This document shows positions 17,710 to 25,551 of a DNA stretch of 64,000 nt, in pieces. The DNA is taken from contig CAZRAL010000001.1 of the NCBI GenBank assembly GCA_964598005.1, forward strand, positions 62,001-126,000, read 5' to 3'. Position numbers and translations under genes: made by a program. Under the pieces are notes generated by a model that saw only the letters and a program-made list of their open reading frames with translations, was not told the DNA's origin and searched no databases. Within the stretch, counting starts at the first letter, position 1; the number at the start of each line of letters is the position of its first letter. The stretch comes from CAZRAL01 sp964598005 (GTDB lineage Bacteria; Pseudomonadota; Gammaproteobacteria; Burkholderiales; Usitatibacteraceae).

Positions 17710-18012
17710 ATGCCGTTTACTCAAGAACCAACAGGGTACGAAAAGACAGTTCTTTCTGATCTTCAGGGAGCATGGAGTTCGCTGAGAGAGTCCGTGGTTG
17801 AATCGACAGGATTTGAGGGGTGGGATCGTGCGATATTTCATATTGATGAAGCGATGAGCTGGGAGACGGTTCGAAATCTGAAACGAATGCCCCCCCTTCT
17901 TCTCATCATCAAAAACATATGTAACCAGGGCAAGGCGTCGGATGAGGTATTGGAGAATATTCGAGATCTTGAGGAAATATTGAAAGAAGCTCTTTCTGAA
18001 TTTTCCAATTGA
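17710..18012 (+). CDS. Small protein of unknown function
   Basis: A 100-residue, mostly helical, acidic protein (MPFTQEPTGYEKTVLSDLQG at the start). AGGA lies 8 bases before the ATG at 17710; a TTG two codons earlier is less likely. No domain is recognised. The stop falls only 6 bp from the convergent end of the prophage integration operon, so it may be the last host gene or the first prophage gene. Confidence 0.6.
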   Translation: MPFTQEPTGYEKTVLSDLQGAWSSLRESVVESTGFEGWDRAIFHIDEAMSWETVRNLKRMPPLLLIIKNICNQGKASDEVLENIRDLEEILKEALSEFSN

Positions 18013-18018
18013 TTGTGT

Positions 18019-18480
18019 TTACAACACCCGCATCTGGTCGTTCCAGCCGTTTGGCCAAGACTGCCGCATCACCTTTTCCAGCAAAGCATCTGTCGAACCG
18101 ATCAATTGTTCGATGAGTGCCGGGGCCAGCAAGGTTAGCCGTATCACCCGCCTCACCTGTGTCACGTCCATGCCTTCAGCCTCGGCGATTTCGGTAATCG
18201 TTTGATACTTGCCCTCATCCAGCAAGTGCTGCCAGTAATGCGCAAGGCCGAGTGCCCGCATCAACGGCGTATGCTGCATTGTCTCGCGTTTTTGTTTTTC
18301 ATGACGAGCTTCGTCTAAAAATTCCTGCGGTGCATCCAGCGGTGTGATCACCTGCTTCTTCACCCCACGTTTAATGAGTGTCCACGGAATAAAGGTCTCC
18401 AGCACCACCCCGCCTGCGGGGCTTGGAATTGGATAGGTGACAGGTTGGCCTGTCAGTCGTCCGGTATCTTTTTTTGCCAT
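18019..18480 (-). CDS. Helix-turn-helix protein of the recombinase module (I)
   Basis: A 153-residue protein. The segment LGLAHYWQHLLDEGKYQTIT then EIAEAEGMDVTQVRRVIRLT is a helix-turn-helix like that of KorB/ParB-type DNA binders, followed by LLAPALIEQLIG. The same pattern occurs in the next gene upstream (18490-18846), so the two are paralogues. Such proteins accompany serine recombinases in many proteobacterial islands; they may direct or regulate recombination, which is inference. Confidence 0.72.
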   Translation of the reverse strand: MAKKDTGRLTGQPVTYPIPSPAGGVVLETFIPWTLIKRGVKKQVITPLDAPQEFLDEARHEKQKRETMQHTPLMRALGLAHYWQHLLDEGKYQTITEIAEAEGMDVTQVRRVIRLTLLAPALIEQLIGSTDALLEKVMRQSWPNGWNDQMRVL

Positions 18481-18489
18481 TTTTCTCTT

Positions 18490-18846
18490 CTAATCAAAAC
18501 GGGTGAACAGAGTGCGCTGTGCCTGCCACTCGACAGGCAAGCGGTTCCGCTGGAACTGCGCCACCGTCAGGGAGCGCGGCTGCTGTCCAGCCATGAGTTG
18601 TTCAATCAGATCGGGCGCCAACAAAGTCAAGCGCAACATTTCATTTACGATGGATTGATCGATTCCTTCTTGACGGGCAAGCTGTCTACCACTGCTCACT
18701 TTTCGGGTGTCGATGAGATGCTGCCAATAGAAAGCACGGCCCACCCATTCCAGCAGCGTCGTATTGTGTTTCGGAGTAGAGGCCAATCGCCGCCCCCCGT
18801 AGCGCTTGAATTTCAAGGGCACAAAAGTTTCCAGTTCGTCGTTCAT
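18490..18846 (-). CDS. Helix-turn-helix protein of the recombinase module (II)
   Basis: A 118-residue paralogue of the downstream gene, sharing FYWQHLIDTRKVSSGRQLAR and LRLTLLAPDLIEQLMAG. Its start overlaps the recombinase stop (18843-18846), so translation is probably coupled. The N-terminal 30 residues are variable and basic. No catalytic motif is present. Confidence 0.72.
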   Translation of the reverse strand: MNDELETFVPLKFKRYGGRRLASTPKHNTTLLEWVGRAFYWQHLIDTRKVSSGRQLARQEGIDQSIVNEMLRLTLLAPDLIEQLMAGQQPRSLTVAQFQRNRLPVEWQAQRTLFTRFD

Positions 18847-20228
18847 GCTGTCGTTTCCATCTCGATTAACTCACTACCGATACTCTGCGGCGCGAACTCT
18901 TCGATCAGTGCATTCCAACCCAACTCTCGCCACTTCACCTTGATGCCTTGCCTTTCCCGCTCTTGAACAAGATCGACCCGCTCGATCATCAGATTGGCAA
19001 TCCGGTGACGCTCGACCGGAAAGAGCTGATCCCACACATCGTTCAACCGTCCCATAGCCATTACCGTAGTGGCCTCGTCAATTTGTGCGCCGTTTCGCTG
19101 AATGTGGCGCACCACCGACGCGACGGATTCCGGGCTGGTCAATACTGTCCTTATTTGGGCCACTACCGCCGCCTCGATTTCTGGCGCGGGCAGGCGCTCG
19201 TAGCTTTTACCCGCCGCCCCGAAACGGGCCTCTGACTTCGATACGTAGTAGTGGTACTTCCGCCCATTCTTGCGCGAGTACGTCGCGTACATCCGCTCGC
19301 CAGTGGGCGTATACAACAGGCCGCGCAGCAAGGCATCGATGCGCGAGCGGATCCTGGTTTCTACCGCACGGACATGGCCGTCCTTGGCCAACACCGCGTG
19401 AACCGCGTCCCACAACTCCCGGTCGATGATCGGTGGGTGCGCGCCGGGATACCAACTTCCCTTGTGCGACAGTTCCCCCAGATAGATGCGGTTCCGTAGC
19501 AGCTTGTGCAGATACTTCTTGTCGATGCGCGCACCTGGTCGGCTCTGTCCCTGCTGCGTTGTCCAGGCTTTGGTAGTAATCCCTGCAGCGGTTAAATGGG
19601 CAGCAATCTGGGTCGGCGAACCGATGGTCAGCATTTCTTTAAAAATACGTCGCACCAGCGTCGCTTCGACCTCATTGATGATAAGCAAGCGCTTGTCGAC
19701 GTCATAACCCAGCGGCGGCACTCCACCCATCCACAACCCTTTACGTTTGGCGGCGCCAATCTTGTCGCGAATTCGCTCGCCGGTGACTTCGCGTTCAAAC
19801 TGGGCGAAGGACAGCAGCACATTCAGCATCAGTCGTCCCATCGATGTGGCTGAATTGATCTGCTGGGTGACCGAGACAAAGGACACGTTGTTACGCTCGA
19901 ACACCTCGACCATTTTCGAGAAGTCAGCAAGACTCCGCGTCAGGCGGTCGATCTTGTAGACCACGATGATGTCGATCTGGCCACGCTCGATGTCGACCAT
20001 CAAGCGCTTCAGCGCCGGGCGCTCGGTATTACCGCCGGAATACCCGGGATCCTCGTAGTCGTCGGCCACAGCAACCCAGCCTTCGGCGCGTTGGCTAGCA
20101 ATGTAGGCGTGCCCGGCTTCTTTTTGCGCATCGATGGAGTTGAATTCCTGGTCGAGCCGTTCGTCCGACGAGACGCGGCAGTAAACTGCGCAGCGCTTGC
20201 GGGTTTTGGTATTGGCGATTTCGTTCAT
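18843..20228 (-). CDS. Serine recombinase (prophage integrase)
   Basis: A 461-residue site-specific recombinase, the probable integrase/excisionase of the prophage. The N-terminal catalytic domain has YCRVSSDERLDQEFNSIDAQ with nucleophile Ser20, and RGQIDIIVVYKIDRLTRSL. A recombinase domain (GVPPLGYDVDKRLLIINEVE) and a C-terminal DNA-binding region follow. The zinc-ribbon Cys cluster found in many large serine integrases is not evident. It is upstream of two helix-turn-helix genes and downstream of a DUF2924 gene, all with overlapping ends. Confidence 0.93.
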   Translation of the reverse strand: MNEIANTKTRKRCAVYCRVSSDERLDQEFNSIDAQKEAGHAYIASQRAEGWVAVADDYEDPGYSGGNTERPALKRLMVDIERGQIDIIVVYKIDRLTRSLADFSKMVEVFERNNVSFVSVTQQINSATSMGRLMLNVLLSFAQFEREVTGERIRDKIGAAKRKGLWMGGVPPLGYDVDKRLLIINEVEATLVRRIFKEMLTIGSPTQIAAHLTAAGITTKAWTTQQGQSRPGARIDKKYLHKLLRNRIYLGELSHKGSWYPGAHPPIIDRELWDAVHAVLAKDGHVRAVETRIRSRIDALLRGLLYTPTGERMYATYSRKNGRKYHYYVSKSEARFGAAGKSYERLPAPEIEAAVVAQIRTVLTSPESVASVVRHIQRNGAQIDEATTVMAMGRLNDVWDQLFPVERHRIANLMIERVDLVQERERQGIKVKWRELGWNALIEEFAPQSIGSELIEMETTA

Positions 20229-20677
20229 TGTGCATCTCCTTTACCAACCAATCCGAAGAAAAGCGGCCCGCTCCAGTGCGTGCCGGTGATGTGCCGGGCA
20301 ACGGCGGTGAGGCTTTTAAAGGTGCGGCCTTCATACTCAAACAGCCCTGCGGCGGTCACCGTTACCCGGTGCTCTCGTTCACCCCATTCACGTAGCAGGA
20401 TCGTCCCCGGTGCAAAGCTGAACTCGCGGGGTTTTATGCGTTGCTTGATTTTGGAGTGCTTGGCGCCCATGGCTTCCAGCCGCCGTTTTGTCTCAGGCGC
20501 CAAACCACCGAAGGCTTCCTCTTGCAGCTTGTAGGCGATGCGCGATTCCACATGCGTGCGATTAGGGTAGTCCGGACGACGGGGAAAATACTGATCCCAC
20601 AATTTCCAGAGTTCGGTGATGCTGAGTCGGGGCAGTTCGGCAATACGTGCCGCGACAGATGATTCTTTGTTTTTCAT
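20225..20677 (-). CDS. DUF2924 protein
   Basis: A 150-residue protein of the DUF2924 family, recognised from ITELWKLWDQYFPRRPDYPN, ESRIAYKLQEEAFGGL and GTILLREWGEREHRVTV. DUF2924 genes regularly precede serine recombinases in proteobacterial prophages and are suspected accessory factors for integration; the function is not established. It overlaps the recombinase start by 4 bp and shares a TAATG junction with the gene upstream. Confidence 0.85.
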   Translation of the reverse strand: MKNKESSVAARIAELPRLSITELWKLWDQYFPRRPDYPNRTHVESRIAYKLQEEAFGGLAPETKRRLEAMGAKHSKIKQRIKPREFSFAPGTILLREWGEREHRVTVTAAGLFEYEGRTFKSLTAVARHITGTHWSGPLFFGLVGKGDAQ

Positions 20678-20880
20678 TACAACCTCTCTTGTTGATAGGG
20701 GGTTGTATGTACGCGCTCATCAAACAGAAAGCCAAGGGGTTTCGTTGTCGCGCCCGTTCTCTGGTTCGGTTCAGATGTTGAGAGCGTACGGACGATTGCC
20801 GCCGCAAGGATGGCGGTGATTTCGCCAGCACGGGTACGAGCGCTCATCTCCGATGGAGATGCAAGTTCGAAGTTTTTCAT
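20677..20880 (-). CDS. Small protein heading the recombinase operon
   Basis: A 67-residue protein, first gene of the leftward integration operon. GGAG lies 5 bases before the ATG at 20880. It begins MKNFELASPSEMSARTRAGE and ends in FLFDERVHTTPYQQERL. The DERVH motif recurs just upstream of a second small minus-strand gene at 38,688. Function unknown. Confidence 0.65.
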   Translation of the reverse strand: MKNFELASPSEMSARTRAGEITAILAAAIVRTLSTSEPNQRTGATTKPLGFLFDERVHTTPYQQERL

Positions 20881-20952
20881 AACGACTCCACAGAATTGCA
20901 ATGGTCATGGATAATGGGGCATTTTTTACGAAGCGGATGGCAATAGAGGGTA

Positions 20953-21492
20953 ATGGCGGGTAATCAATTGAAATTTTTTGGCTTGGGACTCGCAGCACTC
21001 CTTTCTGCCGGAACCCTGTGGGCTGACACGCTCACCGGAAGAGTAGTCGGCGTTTCCGATGGAGACACGATCAAGGTGCTGGATAGTCAACTGCACCAGT
21101 ACACCATTCGGATTGCTGGAATCGATGCTCCTGAAAAGAAGCAGCCGTTTGGTCAGCGCTCTAAACAAAATCTTTCCAACCTCGTGTTCGGTAAAACGGT
21201 CGACGTCATCTGGAAGAAACGTGACCGCTACCAACGCATCGTCGGAAAGGTGATGGTAAGTAGCACTAACTGCTTGACACCCACTTGCCCCAGAACGGTT
21301 GATGCAGGACACGACCAGATTTCGGCTGGACTTGCTTGGTGGTACCGACAGTACGCCAAGAGCCAAATGAGGGATGATGCGTTGCATTACGAATCCGCCG
21401 AAAGAGAGGCAGTGGCTAGACGCGTGGGTCTCTGGAGCGATCCGTACCCCACACCACCCTGGAATTGGCGCCGGAAAAAGCATGGCCGCTGA
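20953..21492 (+). CDS. Secreted SNase-like (thermonuclease family) nuclease
   Basis: A 179-residue protein with a signal peptide (about 1-24, ending TLWA). The staphylococcal-nuclease core is visible: VVGVSDGDTIKVL, IRIAGIDAPEKKQPFGQ and the basic strand KKRDRYQRIVGKV. It would cut DNA or RNA outside the cytoplasm with Ca2+. GAGGG lies close to the ATG. It is divergent from the integration operon and overlaps a DUF6794 gene, so it is a prophage accessory gene. Its benefit to the phage is unknown. Confidence 0.82.
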   Translation: MAGNQLKFFGLGLAALLSAGTLWADTLTGRVVGVSDGDTIKVLDSQLHQYTIRIAGIDAPEKKQPFGQRSKQNLSNLVFGKTVDVIWKKRDRYQRIVGKVMVSSTNCLTPTCPRTVDAGHDQISAGLAWWYRQYAKSQMRDDALHYESAEREAVARRVGLWSDPYPTPPWNWRRKKHGR

Positions 21493-21763
21493 TGAATGGC
21501 CCACCACCGTTGATGCGGCGGTTCGAGTGCTTGAAGCCATGCTTCCGGATGCTGAGAAAGAAACGATTGCAGCGATGCCAGAAAAAGATCTCATCATGCT
21601 GCATATGCGCCTTGGTCAATGGGTGCGGAATAATTTTGGGTTATGGCAAGACAACACCATGTTATTAAGGGCCACGGGTAAACAGCATCCCGACGACGCT
21701 TCTCACGTCATCATCCAGGCGTTGTGGCAACGCCTGCAGAACGAACTGCCAAAACTGCACTGA
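21482..21763 (+). CDS. DUF6794 protein
   Basis: A 93-residue protein resembling DUF6794: MAADEWPTTVDAAVRVLEAM, MPEKDLIMLHMRLGQWVRNN and HPDDASHVIIQALWQRL. The ATG at 21482 overlaps the nuclease stop by 11 bp, so the pair is probably co-translated. Families of this type are small and uncharacterised. Start chosen because the upstream in-frame stretch reads across the nuclease gene. Confidence 0.75.
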   Translation: MAADEWPTTVDAAVRVLEAMLPDAEKETIAAMPEKDLIMLHMRLGQWVRNNFGLWQDNTMLLRATGKQHPDDASHVIIQALWQRLQNELPKLH

Positions 21764-21857
21764 TCGCTACCCCAATTGCTATTGGGCCTTAATGACATGC
21801 GTGCGACACGACAGATGCGTTGACGCACTATTTAGCGTGATTTAACATGCCTGCTTT

Positions 21858-22334
21858 ATGCGGGTTATTCAAATGCCAATATCGCGCTTGATCGATGTGT
21901 CACTCGCAGCACTTGTTGTGCTTGCGTTAGTTTTTCTGGTTTTGATCAAGGGGGATCCGCTGTATCTCGGTGTTTGGTATTACCTTGCCGTCCCAGTAAT
22001 TATCGTCGGCACCTGCGCTGCATTTCGTGTTGCACCGCTTTTCCTGCTTGGATCATCATTTGCTATTGCCATCACATTTTTATCCATTATGTCCGTCAAT
22101 TGGCGAGCTGCACGGCCAGAAGGTCTGTTGGGGTTGGGCCATCTTTTCTCGCTGCCTGGCGCTTTTGTTGGTGTGCTCATTGCAATGGCTATCGTAAAAC
22201 GAAAAGCTACAATCACAGTGTTTGCAGCTTTTCTTTTTGGTTTTGTTGGTTTGCTTGCAGGTTATTTCATTAATCAGCTTGTAGTTTGCAATACAGTTAT
22301 GTGGTGTGGTCCCCTTTCTCTGCCCATAAAATAA
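21858..22334 (+). CDS. Small four-helix membrane protein
   Basis: A 158-residue protein with about four hydrophobic segments (near 13-31, 38-58, 64-84 and 117-137). No recognised family. A later in-frame ATG (21873) is an alternative start. A non-T-tailed hairpin (CCCAAT...ATTGGG, 21774-21787) separates it from the DUF6794 gene. Confidence 0.6.
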   Translation: MRVIQMPISRLIDVSLAALVVLALVFLVLIKGDPLYLGVWYYLAVPVIIVGTCAAFRVAPLFLLGSSFAIAITFLSIMSVNWRAARPEGLLGLGHLFSLPGAFVGVLIAMAIVKRKATITVFAAFLFGFVGLLAGYFINQLVVCNTVMWCGPLSLPIK

Positions 22335-22343
22335 AAACGCGCA

Positions 22344-22853
22344 ATGGTCATTGATCGTGAAGCCGCAAATGTATTTATCGACGGGTATAGCAGGTTGCTG
22401 CAAAGCGTCTATCTCGGGCAAGGCGGAGAGTCTGGAATAAAAAAACTGGAAGCGCTCGCTGAAGGCCGGAAGGCAATTGCTGCCGACGTATCCGTTATCT
22501 CAGCAGCGGTAGCGGAATTACAGTTGGCCGGAAATCCAATACCTTCAGCTATTCTGGATGCGGTTGCCACGCTAAGGCTCTCACAGTGGGTTTATTTGAG
22601 AGATACCACAAGATATTCGGTATTTTTGGATATAAATGGCGATGAGGCTTATGCGGTGCAAGGACTTATCCAGCCGATACGCAGTATCTTTGGAGGATCC
22701 GGCATCTCATTCGTAGCGGGGCTCATTGAGTATGACAACCAGATAGTGTGCGATGGTATTGTGGAAAGCCCGGTCTGGCTTGGGCCAAATTATAAAAAGC
22801 AATACGCAACCTTGCTGGCGAAGGCAAAAAATAGGGGCGCTTTTTACGTTTAA
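22344..22853 (+). CDS. Unrecognised 169-residue protein
   Basis: A cytoplasmic-looking protein with a helical N-terminal half and a beta-rich C-terminal half (RYSVFLDINGDEAYAVQGL; IVCDGIVESPVWLGPNYKKQ). It follows the membrane protein by 9 bp and may be its partner. No function assigned. Confidence 0.65.
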   Translation: MVIDREAANVFIDGYSRLLQSVYLGQGGESGIKKLEALAEGRKAIAADVSVISAAVAELQLAGNPIPSAILDAVATLRLSQWVYLRDTTRYSVFLDINGDEAYAVQGLIQPIRSIFGGSGISFVAGLIEYDNQIVCDGIVESPVWLGPNYKKQYATLLAKAKNRGAFYV

Positions 22854-22872
22854 TTAAGTATTAACGAAACAG

Positions 22873-22901
22873 TTGACGACTTTATTAACCCTTGGTAGGA
22901 T
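22873..22901 (+). promoter_or_regulatory. Sigma-70 promoter of the XRE/ImmA pair
   Basis: TTGACG (22873-22878), 17 bp, then TAGGAT (22896-22901), close to consensus. It is followed by a 20-bp motif repeated upstream of the gene at 24157. Confidence 0.75.
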
Positions 22902-22906
22902 GATGC

Positions 22907-22926
22907 TAATTAACAAATCACGCAAT
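22907..22926. promoter_or_regulatory. Operator-like motif, copy 1
   Basis: TAATTAACAAATCACGCAAT lies just after the promoter and 11 bp before the XRE ATG. A copy matching at 17 of 20 positions lies at 24107-24126. The placement suits a repressor site of the XRE protein; this is inference. Confidence 0.55.
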
Positions 22927-22937
22927 TAGGTCACGAC

Positions 22938-23216
22938 ATGGCTTTTGGAGCCTACATCCGTAAAAAGCGCGAAGAGCAGGGCATTCAGATGAATGACTTT
23001 GCAAGGCAGATTGACATTTCTCCCGCCTACTGGTCGCGCATCGAACGCGATATCGAAAAGCCCCCTAAGGACGAACTAATCCGGAAGGCCGCAAAAATCC
23101 TGGGGCTCGATGCCGACGACGCCTTCGTTGAGGCGAGTCGCCTGCCACCCGACATGAGAGAGGATGTCGGAAATGTGGTGCGCATGTATCGGAAGCAAAG
23201 TACTAGAAAGAAGTAA
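22938..23216 (+). CDS. XRE-family helix-turn-helix regulator
   Basis: A 92-residue Cro/CI-type DNA-binding protein: FGAYIRKKREEQGIQMNDFA then RQIDISPAYWSRIERD. It is the probable repressor of this locus and perhaps of lysogeny. Its TAA abuts the ATG of an ImmA-type peptidase, the standard pairing in which the peptidase cleaves the repressor. A strong promoter and operator-like motif lie directly upstream. Confidence 0.88.
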   Translation: MAFGAYIRKKREEQGIQMNDFARQIDISPAYWSRIERDIEKPPKDELIRKAAKILGLDADDAFVEASRLPPDMREDVGNVVRMYRKQSTRKK

Positions 23217-24047
23217 ATGCCGGTGTTGACACTTGACTACCGGCACTGCGGCCGGAAGCGTCCCTTGTATATCAAGAACAGCGAAGTTGAAGGTATCGCT
23301 GCCCTTGCCCGGGAGCAGCTGGTGGATACGAATACGGACGCCATTCCCTTTTCAGTTTTGAGCGACATCTCCGGTTTAAAGATCAACGGCATTGCCTTCG
23401 ACCTCTTTGTGAGTACGAATGAAATCGTGCATGACGAGGAGGGCAACCCCGTACTCGGTATCTGCGAATACGACCCGGGTATACCCGATGCGGCGATGGT
23501 GTCGGTGTCTCCAGCAGGTGAACATGCCAGCGAAGAACTGGTGCGGAGCACCCTGGGCCATGAACTGGGCCATGCCATTTTTGATGCGCCGGGGTGGATT
23601 GTTAACGCGCGGGGGCCGGGATTATTTGATGACGCAAGCGAAACCGCGCGTCGGGCTTACCGCACGACCACGCGCGATGCCGAGCACTTGGCAAAGGGCC
23701 CGCCGGTCAACTTCGGCTCCGCAATGTCGCCCACGTCGATCAGCCACCCTACCCAAGACCCCCACTACTTTGCGGAATTAAGAGCCAACGAATTCATGGG
23801 CTCCCTTTTGGTACCACGTCAGCGACTCCAACTGGCCCTCAAGGAACTGGCGCCGGAGTTCAACGTGACGATCCATCACAACCCTTCGCTCGATTCCGAG
23901 AACCTTGACACGGGTTTTTATCTCGCGGCGTCAGACGACGAGGGCCGCTTCGAGATGGAATGTTTGGAGAGGGGAGTGGCCGCGCATTTTGGGGTCAATC
24001 GCCGTTTTATCGAAGTACGTATGGAACGCTATGGGCTAAAGCGGTGA
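23217..24047 (+). CDS. ImmA/IrrE-family zinc metallopeptidase
   Basis: A 276-residue peptidase with the zinc motif HELGH (residues 115-119, catalytic Glu116) and a downstream RANEFMGSLLVPR segment that supplies the third ligand. ImmA-type enzymes cleave the cognate XRE repressor on DNA damage or other cues, as in ICEBs1 and phi105. It follows the XRE gene with no gap and ends at a terminator, so the two form a bicistron. Confidence 0.87.
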   Translation: MPVLTLDYRHCGRKRPLYIKNSEVEGIAALAREQLVDTNTDAIPFSVLSDISGLKINGIAFDLFVSTNEIVHDEEGNPVLGICEYDPGIPDAAMVSVSPAGEHASEELVRSTLGHELGHAIFDAPGWIVNARGPGLFDDASETARRAYRTTTRDAEHLAKGPPVNFGSAMSPTSISHPTQDPHYFAELRANEFMGSLLVPRQRLQLALKELAPEFNVTIHHNPSLDSENLDTGFYLAASDDEGRFEMECLERGVAAHFGVNRRFIEVRMERYGLKR

Positions 24048-24075
24048 AGACGTAACCCATCACTTTGCCACCAGG

Positions 24076-24097
24076 CCGACTATCAGTCGGTTTTTTT
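24076..24097 (+). terminator. Intrinsic terminator after immA-type gene
   Basis: CCGACT (24076-24081), a 3-base loop, AGTCGG (24085-24090) and TTTTTTT. The stem is short but the U-tract is clean. Confidence 0.7.
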
Positions 24098-24106
24098 AAA
24101 AAATCA

Positions 24107-24126
24107 TAATTAACTACTCGCGCAAT
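24107..24126. promoter_or_regulatory. Operator-like motif, copy 2
   Basis: TAATTAACTACTCGCGCAAT, 17 of 20 positions identical to the copy ahead of the XRE gene, 30 bp before the ATG at 24157. It suggests that the two transcription units answer to the same regulator. Confidence 0.55.
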
Positions 24127-24156
24127 CGTGCACTTTATTTAGAAAGGGGTGGGTAA

Positions 24157-25551
24157 ATGACAGCAATTGAACAGAACAACACCAAATCCGGCAACGTGCA
24201 GGAAACCGTCAACCCTGCCCCGAGCTCACATCGGTCGCGCGGCAAGGATAATGGCCCGACAACCTTGCCTCATTTGGAACATCTCGTTCTTCTCACTCGC
24301 AAAGTACAGCGTCCGATGCTGCTTTGGCAACTCCTGGAGTCTTTGCATGGAGGGGTTCTCCCGGCGGCAGAGGCGCTTACGAATGGTGTGAAGGGGTCAC
24401 TACCCATCCCATCGCGTAATGCAGTATTTGCGCTGGTAGCCAAAATGGACACGAAAACCCAGGCGCGCCTTGAACATGCCGCCGAACGCATTTTGCTGCT
24501 GGCCGACGAATACGGTGCAATGGCGGTTCTGGAGCTGATGGACCCGAGTAAACCCGATGACGCTGAAATGTTGGTGGCGCCATCCGACAAATTCAGTCGG
24601 GCGCTGTACCTTTATCTAAAGCAGGATTTTTCGTTATCAGGCACTGTGGATAATCGCTTCGATCACGCCGAACGACGCCAGCAACTACTACGGCAATTTC
24701 AGAGCGAAAAATACGCCAGTCATTACCTTGGTCCCAAAGGTGCAGAGCCCCTGCTGGGTGATGCGATAGAAATGATTCTGAAGCAGCGCCTGGCAGCGCT
24801 GTTTCCAGAAATCAAGCCCGAGGACATCCTGGTCGAGTACTTCACTCATCGGGAAAGCGATAAGCCTGATTCGCAGATGCTGCTCTACACCCTGACCGCC
24901 AAATTCAATGGCAAACCGATTCATTACCCGAAGATCATCAATGGCGAGGACATCGACATCGATGATTCAGCGACCACCAGCGTGCGGTATTCCTGGCACG
25001 CGGCCAAAGGTGAACTGTCGGTGCTTTGTGATGATGAAAACGTGCGCCCGGAGCTTGCCAAAATATTCCGCGATGTAGTGCTGGGTGGCGATGGCGACAT
25101 TCATGGCATGCCGATGCGCGAGTTTGACCTCGTGGGCTTTGGCACACCAGATATCCTCGCACGATTCAAAAACAACCGCATCGATGGCATTGAATCCATC
25201 GACATCAAGCACCTGGTCATCGCCAACCCCGAGGTTCGTGAAACGACCTTGCACAACCGGCTAGTGGCTCGCCGTGTGGAAAATCCGCTACTGATCAAGC
25301 GTGACCGCTTTGAAGATCGCAGCATTTACGATGTTGCCGGACAAGTTTACCGGATCGGCGACTTATCGAATTACGTCGTCAAACAAGCGAAGCTCGCCAT
25401 CCGGATCTCCAAAACGCTACATCGCCGGGCGCATGACGTTTCGGTACAGGTCACGGTACCTAACGGTTTCAATGACTGCAAACTCACCAAGGCAGATAGC
25501 GAGCTGGTATTTGCGCAACTCATGAAACTTGATTGCGCACGTCAACACTGA
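24157..25551 (+). CDS. Large prophage protein of unknown function (unit A)
   Basis: A 464-residue soluble protein I cannot assign. The N-terminal 40 residues are low-complexity. Residues about 45-150 are helical (VLLTRKVQRPMLLWQLLESL; LEHAAERILLLADEYGAMA), and the rest is mixed. No Walker, nuclease or protease motif is apparent. AAAGGGG lies before the ATG. Its last 23 bases overlap the next gene, so the two are a coupled pair. It follows the XRE/ImmA terminator and shares the operator-like motif. Confidence 0.72.
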   Translation: MTAIEQNNTKSGNVQETVNPAPSSHRSRGKDNGPTTLPHLEHLVLLTRKVQRPMLLWQLLESLHGGVLPAAEALTNGVKGSLPIPSRNAVFALVAKMDTKTQARLEHAAERILLLADEYGAMAVLELMDPSKPDDAEMLVAPSDKFSRALYLYLKQDFSLSGTVDNRFDHAERRQQLLRQFQSEKYASHYLGPKGAEPLLGDAIEMILKQRLAALFPEIKPEDILVEYFTHRESDKPDSQMLLYTLTAKFNGKPIHYPKIINGEDIDIDDSATTSVRYSWHAAKGELSVLCDDENVRPELAKIFRDVVLGGDGDIHGMPMREFDLVGFGTPDILARFKNNRIDGIESIDIKHLVIANPEVRETTLHNRLVARRVENPLLIKRDRFEDRSIYDVAGQVYRIGDLSNYVVKQAKLAIRISKTLHRRAHDVSVQVTVPNGFNDCKLTKADSELVFAQLMKLDCARQH

